Assembly (NCBI GenBank): GCA_030248135.1
Contig: JASANC010004634.1
Span: forward strand, 1 to 64,000
Reading direction: 5' to 3'
From: Theristus sp. LFF4_11
Taxonomy: Eukaryota; Nematoda; Chromadorea; Monhysterida; Xyalidae
Length of the DNA: 64,000 nt
The stretch's first letter is position 1. Each line of letters opens with the position of its first letter. Both the position numbers and the translations under genes were made by a program. The notes under the pieces were generated by a model. That model had not been told where the DNA came from and searched no databases. It was given only the letters and a program-made list of their open reading frames with translations. Below, one piece after another: positions 14,101 to 25,300 of this stretch.

Positions 14101-15536
14101 CCAATAGTAACAAAAGATCCCACAACACCAAAGATCCAATCCACCGTCCGAATTTCAGCGTTTTTTATTCAGATCCGAAAAAAACTCCGCCACTATTTTT
14201 ATTTCTTTTTCTGTTCACTTTTATTCACATTTCCACGTTTTTCTTGGAATTTTTTCTGCTCTTGAAACCAGCATAAAAGAACGATACAGATCACCACGAC
14301 TGGTTACGGGAATAACTGACATTGTGTCAAAATCTACTAAATCTCTGTCAAAAGGTTTGTATGAGATGGTGCCTCTTTTGACGGCGGTAGGACACACGCG
14401 AGCATGACAGAACACAACAACACCGGCAAACTGCAAAAGTTCATTCGGTTGGTATTTGTTCACACTAAAAAAACGCGCGTAACAAACCGAAGATTACTGT
14501 GAAAAGAATACTGATGCTGAACAGCGGCTGAAGTTCAAATCTAGAGGGAGGCTAGATTCTGATTCTCTATTGACTCAGTTTGCAACAAACAGCAGCAAAT
14601 TCAGCAAACAGTCAGCAAAAAATCTGATACCGCAACAATCAAGATGAGACATAAAAAATAGGCACAGGTCGGCATGTGTTGTGCAATCAAAACAAAATGA
14701 CAGGACCGACAGAAGTAGGAAAACAAAACAAAAAGAGACCAACCTCGTGTTCAATGTACGCCCGCCAATAGCGGCCGCAGTTTGGAAACTGCGTCACCAA
14801 GGACTCGTAGGAGGCGCGCGCTTGCTCGATGTGGCGTTTCTGAAACGAAACATAAAAAGACATTGCGAGATACACGTGAATTGCTGATCGGTTTCTGAAG
14901 GACAAAAATACATTCAGAGAATGACTAGAACTCCGCTTTCTGAAGATTGCACACGTTTCGATGTTGGATGTGACAAAGCAAGCACACGGGCACGATTGCA
15001 TGTTGTGAAACGGTAAATGTGCGGCCAATCAGTGATGCGCATTATTTTGAGCTCATGAGAAACAGCGCTTGGTCTCGCACAGTTTTGCGGCCGACGGCCC
15101 TGATCGTCAGAACATTGATTGCATTTCATTTTCCTATGTCCGATCCGAACACCAAGGTTGACACCACGGTTGGCATTGAGAAGAACCGGTTCTTTCCCAA
15201 AAAAACGTCTTTTTTATACGCCGGGTTTGGTTTGTGAAACTTTTTGGCGTTGGTTTTTCCCCACCAAAAAATGGGTATTTTGCCAACTGTAGCTGCCACT
15301 GCGGTCGTATGGACAACGCAGCACACTGCCTGAGCGTGCACGAGCTTGTCACTTGACGAAACACCAGACCGCACCACAAGCTGCTTACAGTGACCTGCTT
15401 TTAAACAGCAAAAAAGTATCATTCAGCTCACCTGACAGTCGCGAAGTTTCAAGTTCCAAGCATCGACGTCAAATGGATTCTGTGCGATTCGCTCCTCTGG
15501 ACTCAACAAAGTCGACAGACTTCCGGAAGCCATCAT
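2127..15536 (-). CDS. CSTF3: Cleavage stimulation factor subunit 3 (CstF-77), left-arm copy, 17 exons, intact
   Basis: Scaffold subunit of nuclear cleavage stimulation factor, which binds the downstream element of pre-mRNA 3' ends. Exons in gene order: 15536-15432, 14839-14744, 13932-13900, 13742-13645, 13441-13340, 12981-12855, 12198-11958, 11259-11110, 9184-9033, 8407-8264, 7955-7853, 7454-7385, 6747-6549, 5713-5581, 3946-3746, 3395-3283, 2297-2127. Phases agree throughout, giving 745 codons plus stop (human about 717). HAT-repeat landmarks follow the family closely: [21 protein letters not shown]-like [46 protein letters not shown] proline-rich GGIFPPPPA segment follows, and the end is [11 protein letters not shown]. 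The start is the first of two adjacent ATGs; the frame stays open upstream to a possible AG acceptor, so a further 5' exon may exist. The start of exon 14 is the least certain acceptor. The family function is established; activity of this copy is inferred from its intact frame. Confidence 0.9.
2404..2545. mobile_element. Family M MITE, left arm, CSTF3 intron 16
   Basis: 142-bp element with inverted ends CAGTCGAACTCTATAAC and its complement, flanked by TA on both sides, as in Tc1/mariner-type insertions. The two halves pair over most of their length, so the element is itself a hairpin. A SINE has inserted at its inner edge. Confidence 0.85.
2543..2902 (+). mobile_element. tRNA-derived SINE, left arm, CSTF3 intron 16
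   Basis: The head has a pol III A box TGGCCGAGTGG and a B box GGTTCGAATCC. A non-tRNA body follows, then a tail of repeated AAC units. A 12-bp target duplication CTGTATAAAGTG at 2543-2554 and 2891-2902 flanks it and overlaps the end of the MITE at 2404-2545. Antisense to CSTF3. Confidence 0.9.
4111..5280. mobile_element. Non-autonomous hAT-like element, left arm, CSTF3 intron 14
   Basis: 1170 bp with ends CAGAGATGTGCACG and CGTGCACACCTCTG. It is flanked by perfect 8-bp duplications ACTTGATG at 4103-4110 and 5281-5288. The terminal CAGAG(A/G)TG and 8-bp target duplication are hAT hallmarks. No transposase frame is present. The interior carries repeated GCGCTGCGCGAC-like motifs. Confidence 0.92.
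5819..5976. mobile_element. Family M MITE, left arm, CSTF3 intron 13
   Basis: 158-bp copy with CAGTCGAAC ends and the long imperfect hairpin of the family (CTGATTGGTTG blocks near both ends, CATGCATTCTGTGC internally). The left flank is TA and the right flank is changed to CG. Confidence 0.85.
6772..6941. mobile_element. Family B MITE, left arm, CSTF3 intron 12
   Basis: About 170 bp with CGGTCCCGAGAC and CTGAGTCGCAGAACC ends and the internal TTGCCACATAAAAATTGAAA block. It ends about 24 nt from the exon 13 acceptor, in sense orientation. Confidence 0.8.
7501..7681. mobile_element. Family B MITE, left arm, CSTF3 intron 11
   Basis: About 181 bp starting TTGGTCCCGAGACTCAATGC. It lies about 46 nt from the exon 12 acceptor, in sense orientation. 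Confidence 0.8.
9676..10850. mobile_element. Non-autonomous hAT-like element, left arm, CSTF3 intron 8 (opposite orientation)
   Basis: 1175-bp second copy of the element at 4111-5280, inverted relative to it. Ends are CAGAGGTGTGCACG and CGTGCACATCTCTG, with 8-bp duplications ATGCCAAT at 9668-9675 and 10851-10858. Confidence 0.92.
10915..11085 (+). mobile_element. Possible second tRNA-derived SINE, left arm, CSTF3 intron 8
   Basis: A tRNA-like stretch (GTGGCCTGTTGGTAGCGC, an AGAC/GTCT anticodon-type stem, then AGATCGAGCCC at the B box position) is followed by an unrelated body ending near TTAGCCCTAGCTAAATC. The B box is imperfect and no target duplication was found. Confidence 0.4.
11722..11886. 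mobile_element. Family M MITE, left arm, CSTF3 intron 7
   Basis: 165-bp subfamily variant whose ends read CAGTCGAACTATAAATTATA rather than the CTCTATAACATATCC type, followed by the shared CAGAATGCATGCATCA core. Confidence 0.85.
12329..12477. mobile_element. Family M MITE, left arm, CSTF3 intron 6
   Basis: 149-bp copy with somewhat diverged ends (CAGTTCAATAACTCAATAAC at one side, GTTATTGAGTTAGACTG at the other) and the family core. Confidence 0.8.
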
Positions 15537-15938
15537 CGGCTTGGCGAGTTTCTTGGAATTCCGTTTCTTATAAAAAATGAAATGAACAATTCAGTTCAGA
15601 TTATCCTAAAACCAGAATCAAACAAATCAAATTAAAGTTAATTGTCCAAAAAACCAATGCTAGCCCAGCGCAGCACGCTGATTGGCCGCCTTCATACTGG
15701 TTCAGCCAATCAGCAAGCACACGGAAGCATTGATGCAAGAGAAAGAAATTCAGATATTTAGGAACCGAGTTCCACGTTTGGTAGTACACGCCACCACCGA
15801 TACACAACAACAGAAAAAACCGCAAACAGATTTTTCGTTTTTATTCGGCATTCCCTCCCACAGCATTCGTAAACAGACGAAACTCATTTTGACAAAACTG
15901 TTGAATCAAATGATATTCAACTGAAAAAGGAACAACTA

Positions 15939-16390
15939 CCGTATTACCCCCAATAAACCCCCATAGGGGATTAATACGTCAGCGACTTTTAGGGGTGGGG
16001 GGGGGGCGGGATTATTGGTGGGGGGAGGGGGTTTATTTACAAACAAATTCTAGTGGTGGGGTGGGGGTTTGTTGAAAAATGGCAAAAATACCTTGCATGG
16101 CAGGCAAGAAAGTCGCAGAAACTTCTACTTTTCACAGAGATTTCCTTTTGTAACAGCCTTTTGTAATGAAATTACCATTAACTCATCCCTTTAGGGCCTT
16201 TGGTAGCACAATTTCACCAATGTCACTGCATTCAGTAACTGAATTCGCTGGGTATGTGTTTCAAACAGGTTTCCAATTAACCCCCATGGGGGATTATTTG
16301 TGGGGGGGGGGGATTATTCGGAAACTTGTCGGGGGAGGTTCATTGGTGGGGGGATTAATGGTGGGGGGGGGGGTTTAATGGGTAATACGG
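15939..16390. mobile_element. TIR element CCGTATTACC, left arm, between CSTF3 and SF3A3
   Basis: 452 bp with ends CCGTATTACCC and GGGTAATACGG, flanked by TA. Long G runs lie near both ends and the interior is AT-rich without coding. Tc1/mariner-like by target choice. Confidence 0.8.
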
Positions 16391-16854
16391 TAGTTGTTGT
16401 ACAGATTAAAAATCACAACTATCAAATACAACAAACACAAAACTTTAATAACAACAAGCAGAACAAAAAAACGGAAGCCAAACACAAGCCAACCAGTATT
16501 TCAGTTCGAGACCACTAAATTGGCTCAAATCATATTGGATTCATCAAAATGCGACTTAACCAATCAGCGGCAGCGCACTCATTTCAATGCCACCAATCAG
16601 CGAGTTACATGCAATAATACAGCAGTGTCGTGTGTTCGGCCGAGAAAGAAAATCCCAACAAACAAAAAAGAACAAGAGTTGTCACCGGAAAAACCGATTT
16701 ATCTTGTTAAAAGCCGCTTCATTTGCGGCTGTTTTTAAACAACAAATTTAAAACAACAAATTTAAGATTAAAAAACTCAAGGTTTTTTTCCACAAAAGAT
16801 ATAAAGCGGTTTTCAGACAACTCAAAACAAAGACAGAAACCATCAGTGACACAA

Positions 16855-19800
16855 TCACAGAAGGCCCTGTCGTTTCAGATCGTCAAACGTTTTTTTGCTG
16901 ACCACGTTGCCGACCGAGTCTTCATATTCCTCCTCCAGCTCTGGCTTCCATCGTTCCGACTCTTTTTGTTCACGGATCTTCTGCCACACTGAAAGTGAAC
17001 TTGGCATTGAGAAATGTTCGGTTAGCATTTGAGAAATGTTCGCTTGGCATTTGAGAAGAGCTTGTGGGTGAAGTGAAACTGACGTCAAAATGGTCGGTTC
17101 AATTTTATTGAGCGACTTCAGTGTTCATTTTTCACTAGGAAACGTTTTTTGTATTACAAATCGGCTTTCAGTTTCCAACATATCCATCATAAACTATCGA
17201 CATTCAACCTGCGAGACGCAAGAAAACGACAGAAAAACACACAAGAAAACAGCGTTTAGTCGTGTTCGAAAATCATCAATTCATTGATGGCAATTCAGTA
17301 AACAGTTTCCCAACTCAGCAAATCTGCACAAGCAAAGCAATGCCGGTTGCCCCAAACTTGCGTTCAATGGCGTCTGCAATCTTGGTGATGTTCGCAAAAT
17401 GCGCCGTGTTCGGAATGCCGAGGCAACGCATGCCGTGCGAGTGGCGCCACTCCTGAACAACTTTGTTCCTTTGTTCTCAAATTAGCGCAACAACAAAACG
17501 TTTCAGAGAGATTACACCAGACTCTCATCAAAGATTTGAAGGTAGCGGCCAATCAGACGAACGTACTCAAAACCAGCCAGACAATCAGCAGGTGTATTGC
17601 AATTAAAATTTCGAGTATCCCCGTTAAACCGGAAAACCGAAAAGTAACCATGAAAAAAACACCCAAAAACTTTAAACAAGGTCTTAAAGCCCGATGAACT
17701 GGCGAACCAAAGTTTCTGAAACAACCAATCCAAACAGATCGAGTATTGTATCTTGAAAATGTACAAACGAACACAAGGAAAAACCGCCACCAACCGAAAA
17801 ATGCCGTTGAAATGCTTTCGGCCCCTTGTATACTTGATTGCCGCATATCTCGCACGGATAGCTGATGTTAAGTCCGTGCAATTTGTACAGCCAATAGGGA
17901 ATCGGCTGAAAATAGGACAAAAATTACTCTTGAATTGAAAAACTGTGCTACCAAAACAACGATCTTACTCTAAACCTTCCACTGAAGGTTCCATCTTCCA
18001 CGAAAAAAATTCGCGTTACAAACTTCGCCCTTGTCTTAGCAGAGCATTTCTGGTTGAATATTCTCCTTGGCGGTAAAGGATTTGAATCTCCAAATGTTGT
18101 CAGTCGGTAAAAATCCAAATCAACCAAAATGCTACAGTGGTTCTCTGCATTTCTCCTGGCTGACATGAAGCGGGGTGCCCTGATTAGTGTGATAATACGC
18201 CCAAAAACACCAGCCGAAAGCGCCAGCACCTTTCCGTCCCAGTCCAACGGCAGATTCTTCGGGTTGTACGGTGCCTCGTCGTCGTCGTCCTCCGGCTCCG
18301 AGACCACGGCCGCCGTGTCCGCGTCCTCCTCCAGCTGCTCGCCGACCGTGCGCGCCTGCTTGCGCTCCACGTTCTCTTTCGTGGCCGACCGTTGCTCCTG
18401 CGCAAGATCATGAATAAAAAAACGTATCTTCCTCGAGAGCATCTTTCATTTTGATCGCGAGACTCAATGCGCGCATGGATACGGCAAACATGCATGACGC
18501 GGGAATACAAAATTGGCCAAGTGATCCGAGTCCTTAAATAGGACCGAGTCAAATTTTGAATTTGATTTTGAATTGTCACATAAAGACTGAAATCAGTTTC
18601 CTTTCTACATACGTGTGCAAACGTATTTGAGTCGAAGAACCTAAAAAACTGATAATGACTGGTTTTTGTCACTTTGAGATTGTTTTCGACTTGTGTTCCA
18701 TTTTCACTTGACGATTTTCGATTTCGACAAACCAGTTGACGACTGCAACCAGTAGACATTTCGATCTCACACTGAGCGACTGTCAATCTCATTCAACCAA
18801 TCAGTGGTGATCTGGTTTATAATAAATGTGATGCCCGTTCAAAACACGTAGGTAACCATATGATTGTAACGCGAAAGGGTAAATGTACAAAAGCAAAAAA
18901 ACCCTGAACCCGCCCCCCCCCCCCGCCCTCACCGACAGCATCTCGGACCAGTAGTACACCTGCGCCTCTATGAACGCCAGATCCTTCTGGCGTTGTTGTT
19001 CTTTCAGCGTTTGCACCTCGCTCTCGGAGGTGTTCTTCCGGGGCGCGAACAAGCTCGGATCTAGTTGCTCTAAGCGGCGTCCTTTCGTGCTGTACAGGCG
19101 TTGCGCGCGCTGTTGCAGGGTCCTGAAGCGTTTTTTCTTCTTATGACAATCAATCCATTCGATTATATTACATCCAATCCATTTTGTATTCAAATCTTCT
19201 CAACCTGATAAATAAAGCTCCACGCAATTACTTTCGCATTCTCTTCGCGTATCTCGCCCTGCCCACTGCCATGCCAGCAGACGTGCAGTTCCAATTCGTC
19301 TACGTCAAATCAAGGATTTCGCAAAAAAGCTACACACAGAGCACAACAGCAATCCACAATGCAGACCAACCCGCCACACTTCAAGCCCAACGCCATCAAG
19401 GCCGACTTCAATCGGTCCAAGCCGAGTGTCTCCAACTCCGTCGGCGAATTGAACGGCGACAAATCGAGATGGGCGCCGGCGTGCGTCAGGGCGCCATGCT
19501 GCGCCAGTTCGCGGTCGCGAGCCGTCCATCCGGCGAAACTGCCCTCGCGCCATTGCGACTCGAATGCCGACTGGCACTTCGAGAGCTCCTGGCCACGACA
19601 GGATTTTTCCGGAGATGTTGGTTAAAAGCGCCATTCATGAAGCAGGATTTACTGACGCGCACCGCTATGCTCAACACAACTTTGACATCGTTCACGTTTC
19701 TGATTTACATGGTTCAGACAAGACCTCGTACTTTGCGACATGAACTAATACAGCCAATGCTATTGAACCAACTAATACGCCATGACAAAATAATATCAAC

Positions 19801-20115
19801 AATTGGTTACGCTCGCTCGCGCATAGCATCAACAATTTTAAATATTCTAGCTTTTATTTATTAAACATTTTTTACATTATTTACAAAAAGGTAAAAACAA
19901 TTCAAATATTCAAAAGGCAAACACCGCAACAGAGCATCAAAAAAGCGACCACAAACCTCATTCATATCGAGCAGCGGCCGCAGTCGCGCAATGAATGACT
20001 GGAAATATTGCGTCATCGCGGTCACGTATCGGCGGTAGTCGCCCGTCTTCTTTGTGTCTTTCGAAATCTCGAACAGTCGATCATACTGCGTTAGATACGT
20101 GATGTAGTCGACGCG
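16855..20115 (-). pseudogene. SF3A3: 5'-truncated copy of SF3A3 in the left arm
   Basis: Inverted duplicate of the last seven SF3A3 exons: 20115-19957, 19588-19371, 19122-18933, 18397-18230, 17905-17795, 17452-17362, 16988-16855. Exon lengths and reading frames match the right copy, including the zinc finger and the GC donor, with no stops seen. The two preceding exons are missing because the duplication ends in the intron upstream, at the MITE at 20253-20370. It therefore lacks the region up to and including the GPNEFAEFY and FTDEEGYG blocks. Without a new 5' exon it should not make normal SF3a60. A fused transcript or antisense RNA is possible but is inference. Confidence 0.88.
18451..18642. 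mobile_element. Family B MITE, left arm, truncated SF3A3 copy
   Basis: About 192 bp starting TTGATCGCGAGACTCAATGC and ending near GAGTCGAAGAACC. About 53 nt separate it from the neighbouring acceptor of the exon at 18397. Confidence 0.8.
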
Positions 20116-20252
20116 CTGCAAAACGCGCTTTAATACAGTTTTTTTTTTCTTCATTTCTGTTCACGATGAGAGACGCTTAGGAGACGGTGCTGTGTAATAA
20201 CGGTCTGATGAACATTGCGGTAAACCGAGCACTTTTTCCCGCTGCAATACTA

Positions 20253-20370
20253 CAGTCGACTCAAAATATATCGCAGCGAGGGGTGGTGCTGCTTCGTGCA
20301 GAATGCTGCTGCCTGCAAGATCTGCTCAGTGCACCAACCAATCACTGGTTGGTGTGTTATAGAGTTGAGG
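20253..20370. mobile_element. Family M MITE at the inner end of the left palindrome arm (decayed)
   Basis: Starts CAGTCGACTCAAAATATAT and ends GTGTTATAGAGTT. It pairs along its whole length, with gaps, with the MITE at 22351-22524. Homology between the arms stops at its end, so it marks the left inner breakpoint. Confidence 0.75.
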
Positions 20371-22350
20371 GGGGAGGATTTCAGCACAAAGAAAAGATTA
20401 ACTCCGAACATCGACTGAAACGATTTCTTGACGTATGTGAATCAGTGAAATCGTTTTATTTATATTTTGAATGTTTTTGCAGTTCTAGATCTTGTATAAG
20501 CAGCCAATTCGCAGATTGATTTGAGATTGTGAAAGAACTGAATCGAGTTTATAGCCAATGTTGTTGGTTGCCATTGTTGAGTTGTTGTCGGATTGATTGG
20601 TTTGATTGACCAGACGTCCATCAATTTGATGGCTCTCTTTTGACAATTTGACAAAACAATCTCCATCGCACACGCACTCACCAAACATCGGCAGATCAGA
20701 ACACAGCAACAGCTTGAAGACAGGCTTTGCGATTGCGTATGTCGCCCAGACAGATTCTTTCGTAATGCACATTGAAAGCTGCAATTTCAGCAAATTGCGC
20801 CAACCAGTTTCTGCAATTCTTATTCTGTTATTTGAAGTGGAGATTTTATCGTAGTCATGAAGATTACTTTTGCGCCCGCTTTTCCAGCGCTACCTGAACA
20901 CGACGAAACGCCTGCAAGATCTGTACCAAGATCTCGATGCAGCGCGAAAGGACGAAGTGAGCACGATTGGTGGGCCGAACGAGTTTGCCGAGTTCTACGG
21001 GCGCATGAAGACGATCAGAGAAACGCACCGCAAAAACCCGGACGACGTCGCCGTTCCGGTCGAGTTGGAGTTCAAACAGGTCGGCTGAAAGTTCGCCGGC
21101 GACGGAAAAAATCATCAAAATCTCCCCCTTCCCTGCATTTCTCTGTCTCCCCCGCTCCCCCCCCCCCCCACCTATCCCCCCTCACGCACGACGAACCAAC
21201 CAGAAAGAAAGTACGAACTTCTTCGCTTCGCCTCTTATTCGGAACGCATCTCAAGTTTTGGCTGACGCGATCTAATTCGCAGTTTTCAGAGTAGTAGCTG
21301 GCAAGCCAACCAAAAACTACCTGGTAGTGGTAATAACCGCATAAGATGGTTCTTGGTAATTTGGAATTAAAACAAAGTTTTTGTCAGAGAAAGCAGCCTC
21401 ATATTCCTGGTTACGTATTGATGAGATCAGCTGAGAAGAGCTTTATCTACTAAACTAAACTAAACACTGGTTATTCGCTGTATTGAATATGAATGTGTTG
21501 ATTCGATTGATTTCGATCAACACTTGCACGGCTACAGTTCCTGAAGGGGAGTGCTGGTGCGCGCCGCCGTCGCAAGCGGAGCTCCTTGGTATCCCGGCAG
21601 GCGCAGTCCCTGGCATCCGCCTACAGCGGCGCCTAAACGCGTACCATTTGTCGCGGAGCTGGCAGGAAAAGAAGCCATATCAGCTCTCGGCGCAAAGCAA
21701 CTTGCCTTCGAGGCAATGGAGACCAGTTATTTGTCGTTGTATATTTTTTTCAGCTGAACGAAATGATCGAAGATGAAAACCGTGTGGAGATGGACATGGT
21801 GCAGTTCACGGACGAGGAAGGCTATGGCAAATACCTTGACATGAACGAACTGCACGAGCGGTACATCAACTTGAAGGGTGTACAGGTGCGCCGGAAATAG
21901 ATGGCGGCTTTTTTATTGTTTTGTTTCTATTATCTTTTCTTCAAGACCTGCGACTCAGTGCGGTTGTGGACGTAAAAGGAAAGTGGTTTCAATCTTTATG
22001 TGGTAATTCAGAATAACGTAAGTGACCCGGCTTTATTTAGGGGACTCGGATCCCTTTGCCAATTTTGAATTCCCGCGTCGTGCATGAGACTGCTTACCCA
22101 TCTATGCGCGCATTGAGACGCGGGACCAAAATACAGATGATATTCGATTTTGTTGGCGGCTTTTTATGTATGATTCGAAATCGAATTGACTGGCCCGTTA
22201 AACTTTGTTCTATTCGAAATGAGTGTGCTGCTGTTTTGGAATCGTAGTTCTGGAATCAGTTGTGAACGTTTCAGTATTGTGATTATGGAAAATAGCGGTG
22301 TTTTTTCAAGTGGTTCGGATTTGAACTTTAGATGACAAAACACGGCAACA
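20371..22350. other. Single-copy spacer between palindrome arms
   Basis: About 1980 bp without a partner in the other arm. It holds two SF3A3 exons (20888-21079 and 21754-21885) and a family B MITE (21944-22129). Both edges coincide with the inner ends of family M MITE copies (20253-20370 and 22351-22524), so the spacer is framed by the same transposon. No SF3A3 first exon is recognisable in 20371-20887. Confidence 0.85.
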
Positions 22351-25300
22351 CAGTCGAACTCTATAACACATCCAACCAGCTGATTGGTTGGTGATCACGT
22401 GCACGCATGCATTCTGTGCAGGCATTGCTGTGTGTAGGCGGAGTTGGGTTTGCTTGCACAGAATGCATGCATGCACGTGATCACCACCCAATCAGCTAGT
22501 CGCATATATTTTTGAGTTCGACTGTATATTGCAGCAGAGGAAAAAGTGCTCGGTTTACCGCTAATGTTTCATCAGACCGTTATTACACAGCACTCGTCTT
22601 TGTAAAAACCTAATGTGCCTGTCTCTTCATCGTTCCCGAATCTCATGAAAATTGAAGAAAAAGAGAGAAAACTGTATTAAAGCGCGTTTTGCAGCGCGTC
22701 GACTACATCACGTATCTAACGCAGTATGATCGACTGTTCGAGATTTCGAAAGACACAAAGAAGACGGGCGACTACCGCCGATACGTGACCGCGATGACGC
22801 AATATTTCCAGTCATTCATTGCGCGACTGCGGCCGCTGCTCGATATGAATGAGGTTTGTGGTCGCTTTTTTGATGCTCTGTTGCGGTGTTTGCCTTTTGA
22901 ATATTTGAATTGTTTTTACCTTTTTGTAAATAATGTAAAAAATGTTTAATAAATAAAAGCTAGAATATTTAAAATTGTTGATGCTATGCGCGAGCGAGCG
23001 TAACCAATTGTTGATATTATTTTGTCATGGCGTATTAGTTGGTTCAATAGCATTGGCTGTATTAGTTCATGTCGCAAAGTACGAGGTCTTGTCTGAACCA
23101 TGTAAATCAGAAACGTGAACGATGTCAAAGTTGTGTTGAGCATAGCGGTGCGCGTCAGTAAATCCTGCTTCATGAATGGCGCTTTTAACCAACATCTCCG
23201 GAAAAATCCTGTCGTGGCCAGGAGCTCTCGAAGTGCCAGTCGGCATTCGAGTCGCAATGGCGCGAGGGCAGTTTCGCCGGATGGACGGCTCGCGACCGCG
23301 AACTGGCGCAGCATGGCGCCCTGACGCACGCCGGCGCCCATCTCGATTTGTCGCCGTTCAATTCGCCGACGGAGTTGGAGACACTCGGCTTGGACCGATT
23401 GAAGTCGGCCTTGATGGCGTTGGGCTTGAAGTGTGGCGGGTTGGTCTGCATTGTGGATTGCTGTTGTGCTCTGTGTGTAGCTTTTTTGCGAAATCCTTGA
23501 TTTGACGTAGACGAATTGGAACTGCACGTCTGCTGGCATGGCAGTGGGCAGGGCGAGATACGCGAAGAGAATGCGAAAGTAATTGCGTGGAGCTTTATTT
23601 ATCAGGTTGAGAAGATTTGAATACAAAATGGATTGGATGTAATATAATCGAATGGATTGATTGTCATAAGAAGAAAAAACGCTTCAGGACCCTGCAACAG
23701 CGCGCGCAACGCCTGTACAGCACGAAAGGACGCCGCTTAGAGCAACTAGATCCGAGCTTGTTCGCGCCCCGGAAGAACACCTCCGAGAGCGAGGTGCAAA
23801 CGCTGAAAGAACAACAACGCCAGAAGGATCTGGCGTTCATAGAGGCGCAGGTGTACTACTGGTCCGAGATGCTGTCGGTGAGGGCGGGGGGGGGCGGGTT
23901 CAGGGTTTTTTTGCTTTTGTACATTTACCCTTTCGCGTTACAATCATATGGTTACCTACGTGTTTTGAACGGGCATCACATTTATTATAAACCAGATCAC
24001 CACTGATTGGTTGAATGAGATTGACAGTCGCTCAGTGTGAGATCGAAATGTCTACTGGTTGCAGTCGTCAACTGGTTTGTCGAAATCGAAAATCGTCAAG
24101 TGAAAATGGAACACAAGTCGAAAACAATCTCAAAGTGACAAAAACCAGTCATTATCAGTTTTTTAGGTTCTTCGACTCAAATACGTTTGCACACGTATGT
24201 AGAAAGGAAACTGATTTCAGTCTTTATGTGACAATTCAAAATCAAATTCAAAATTTGACTCGGTCCTATTTAAGGACTCGGATCACTTGGCCAATTTTGT
24301 ATTCCCGCGTCATGCATGTTTGCCGTATCCATGCGCGCATTGAGTCTCGCGATCAAAATGAAAGATGCTCTCGAGGAAGATACGTTTTTTTATTCATGAT
24401 CTTGCGCAGGAGCAACGGTCGGCCACGAAAGAGAACGTGGAGCGCAAGCAGGCGCGCACGGTCGGCGAGCAGCTGGAGGAGGACGCGGACACGGCGGCCG
24501 TGGTCTCGGAGCCGGAGGACGACGACGACGAGGCACCGTACAACCCGAAGAATCTGCCGTTGGACTGGGACGGAAAGGTGCTGGCGCTTTCGGCTGGTGT
24601 TCTTGGGCGTATTATCACACTAATCAGGGCACCCCGCTTCATGTCAGCCAGGAGAAATGCAGAGAACCACTGTAGCATTTTGGTTGATTTGGATTTTTAC
24701 CGACTGACAACATTTGGAGATTCAAATCCTTTACCGCCAAGGAGAATATTCAACCAGAAATGCTCTGCTAAGACAAGGGCGAAGTTTGTAACGCGAATTT
24801 TTTTCGTGGAAGATGGAACCTTCAGTGGAAGGTTTAGAGTAAGATCGTTGTTTTGGTAGCACAGTTTTTCAATTCAAGAGTAATTTTTGTCCTATTTTCA
24901 GCCGATTCCCTATTGGCTGTACAAATTGCACGGACTTAACATCAGCTATCCGTGCGAGATATGCGGCAATCAAGTATACAAGGGGCCGAAAGCATTTCAA
25001 CGGCATTTTTCGGTTGGTGGCGGTTTTTCCTTGTGTTCGTTTGTACATTTTCAAGATACAATACTCGATCTGTTTGGATTGGTTGTTTCAGAAACTTTGG
25101 TTCGCCAGTTCATCGGGCTTTAAGACCTTGTTTAAAGTTTTTGGGTGTTTTTTTTCGTGGTTACTTTTCGGTTTTCCGGTTTAACGGGGATACTCGAAAT
25201 TTTAATTGCAATACACCTGCTGATTGTCTGGCTGGTTTTGAGTACGTTCGTCTGATTGGCCGCTACCTTCAAATCTTTGATGAGAGTCAGGTGTAATCTC

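Larger units (their letters stand above)
1..20370. repeat. Left arm of a giant palindrome (inverted repeat)
   Basis: Read as reverse complement, this segment matches 22351-42908 almost base for base. Paired coordinates sum to about 42,810 near the centre and 42,908 at the outer end, the drift being small indels. All coding exons compared have equal length in the two arms except CSTF3 exon 2. The first bases of the window already pair with 42908, so the true outer boundary is not visible. Differences are mostly homopolymer length changes, scattered substitutions, a few replaced tracts and one transposon. The arm carries CSTF3 and a 5'-truncated SF3A3, both on the minus strand. Confidence 0.97.

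Noticed and set aside
18184..18792. 202-codon frame rich in Arg and Trp over an SF3A3 exon and a MITE
   Set aside because: Out of frame with SF3a60 and runs through intron and transposon.
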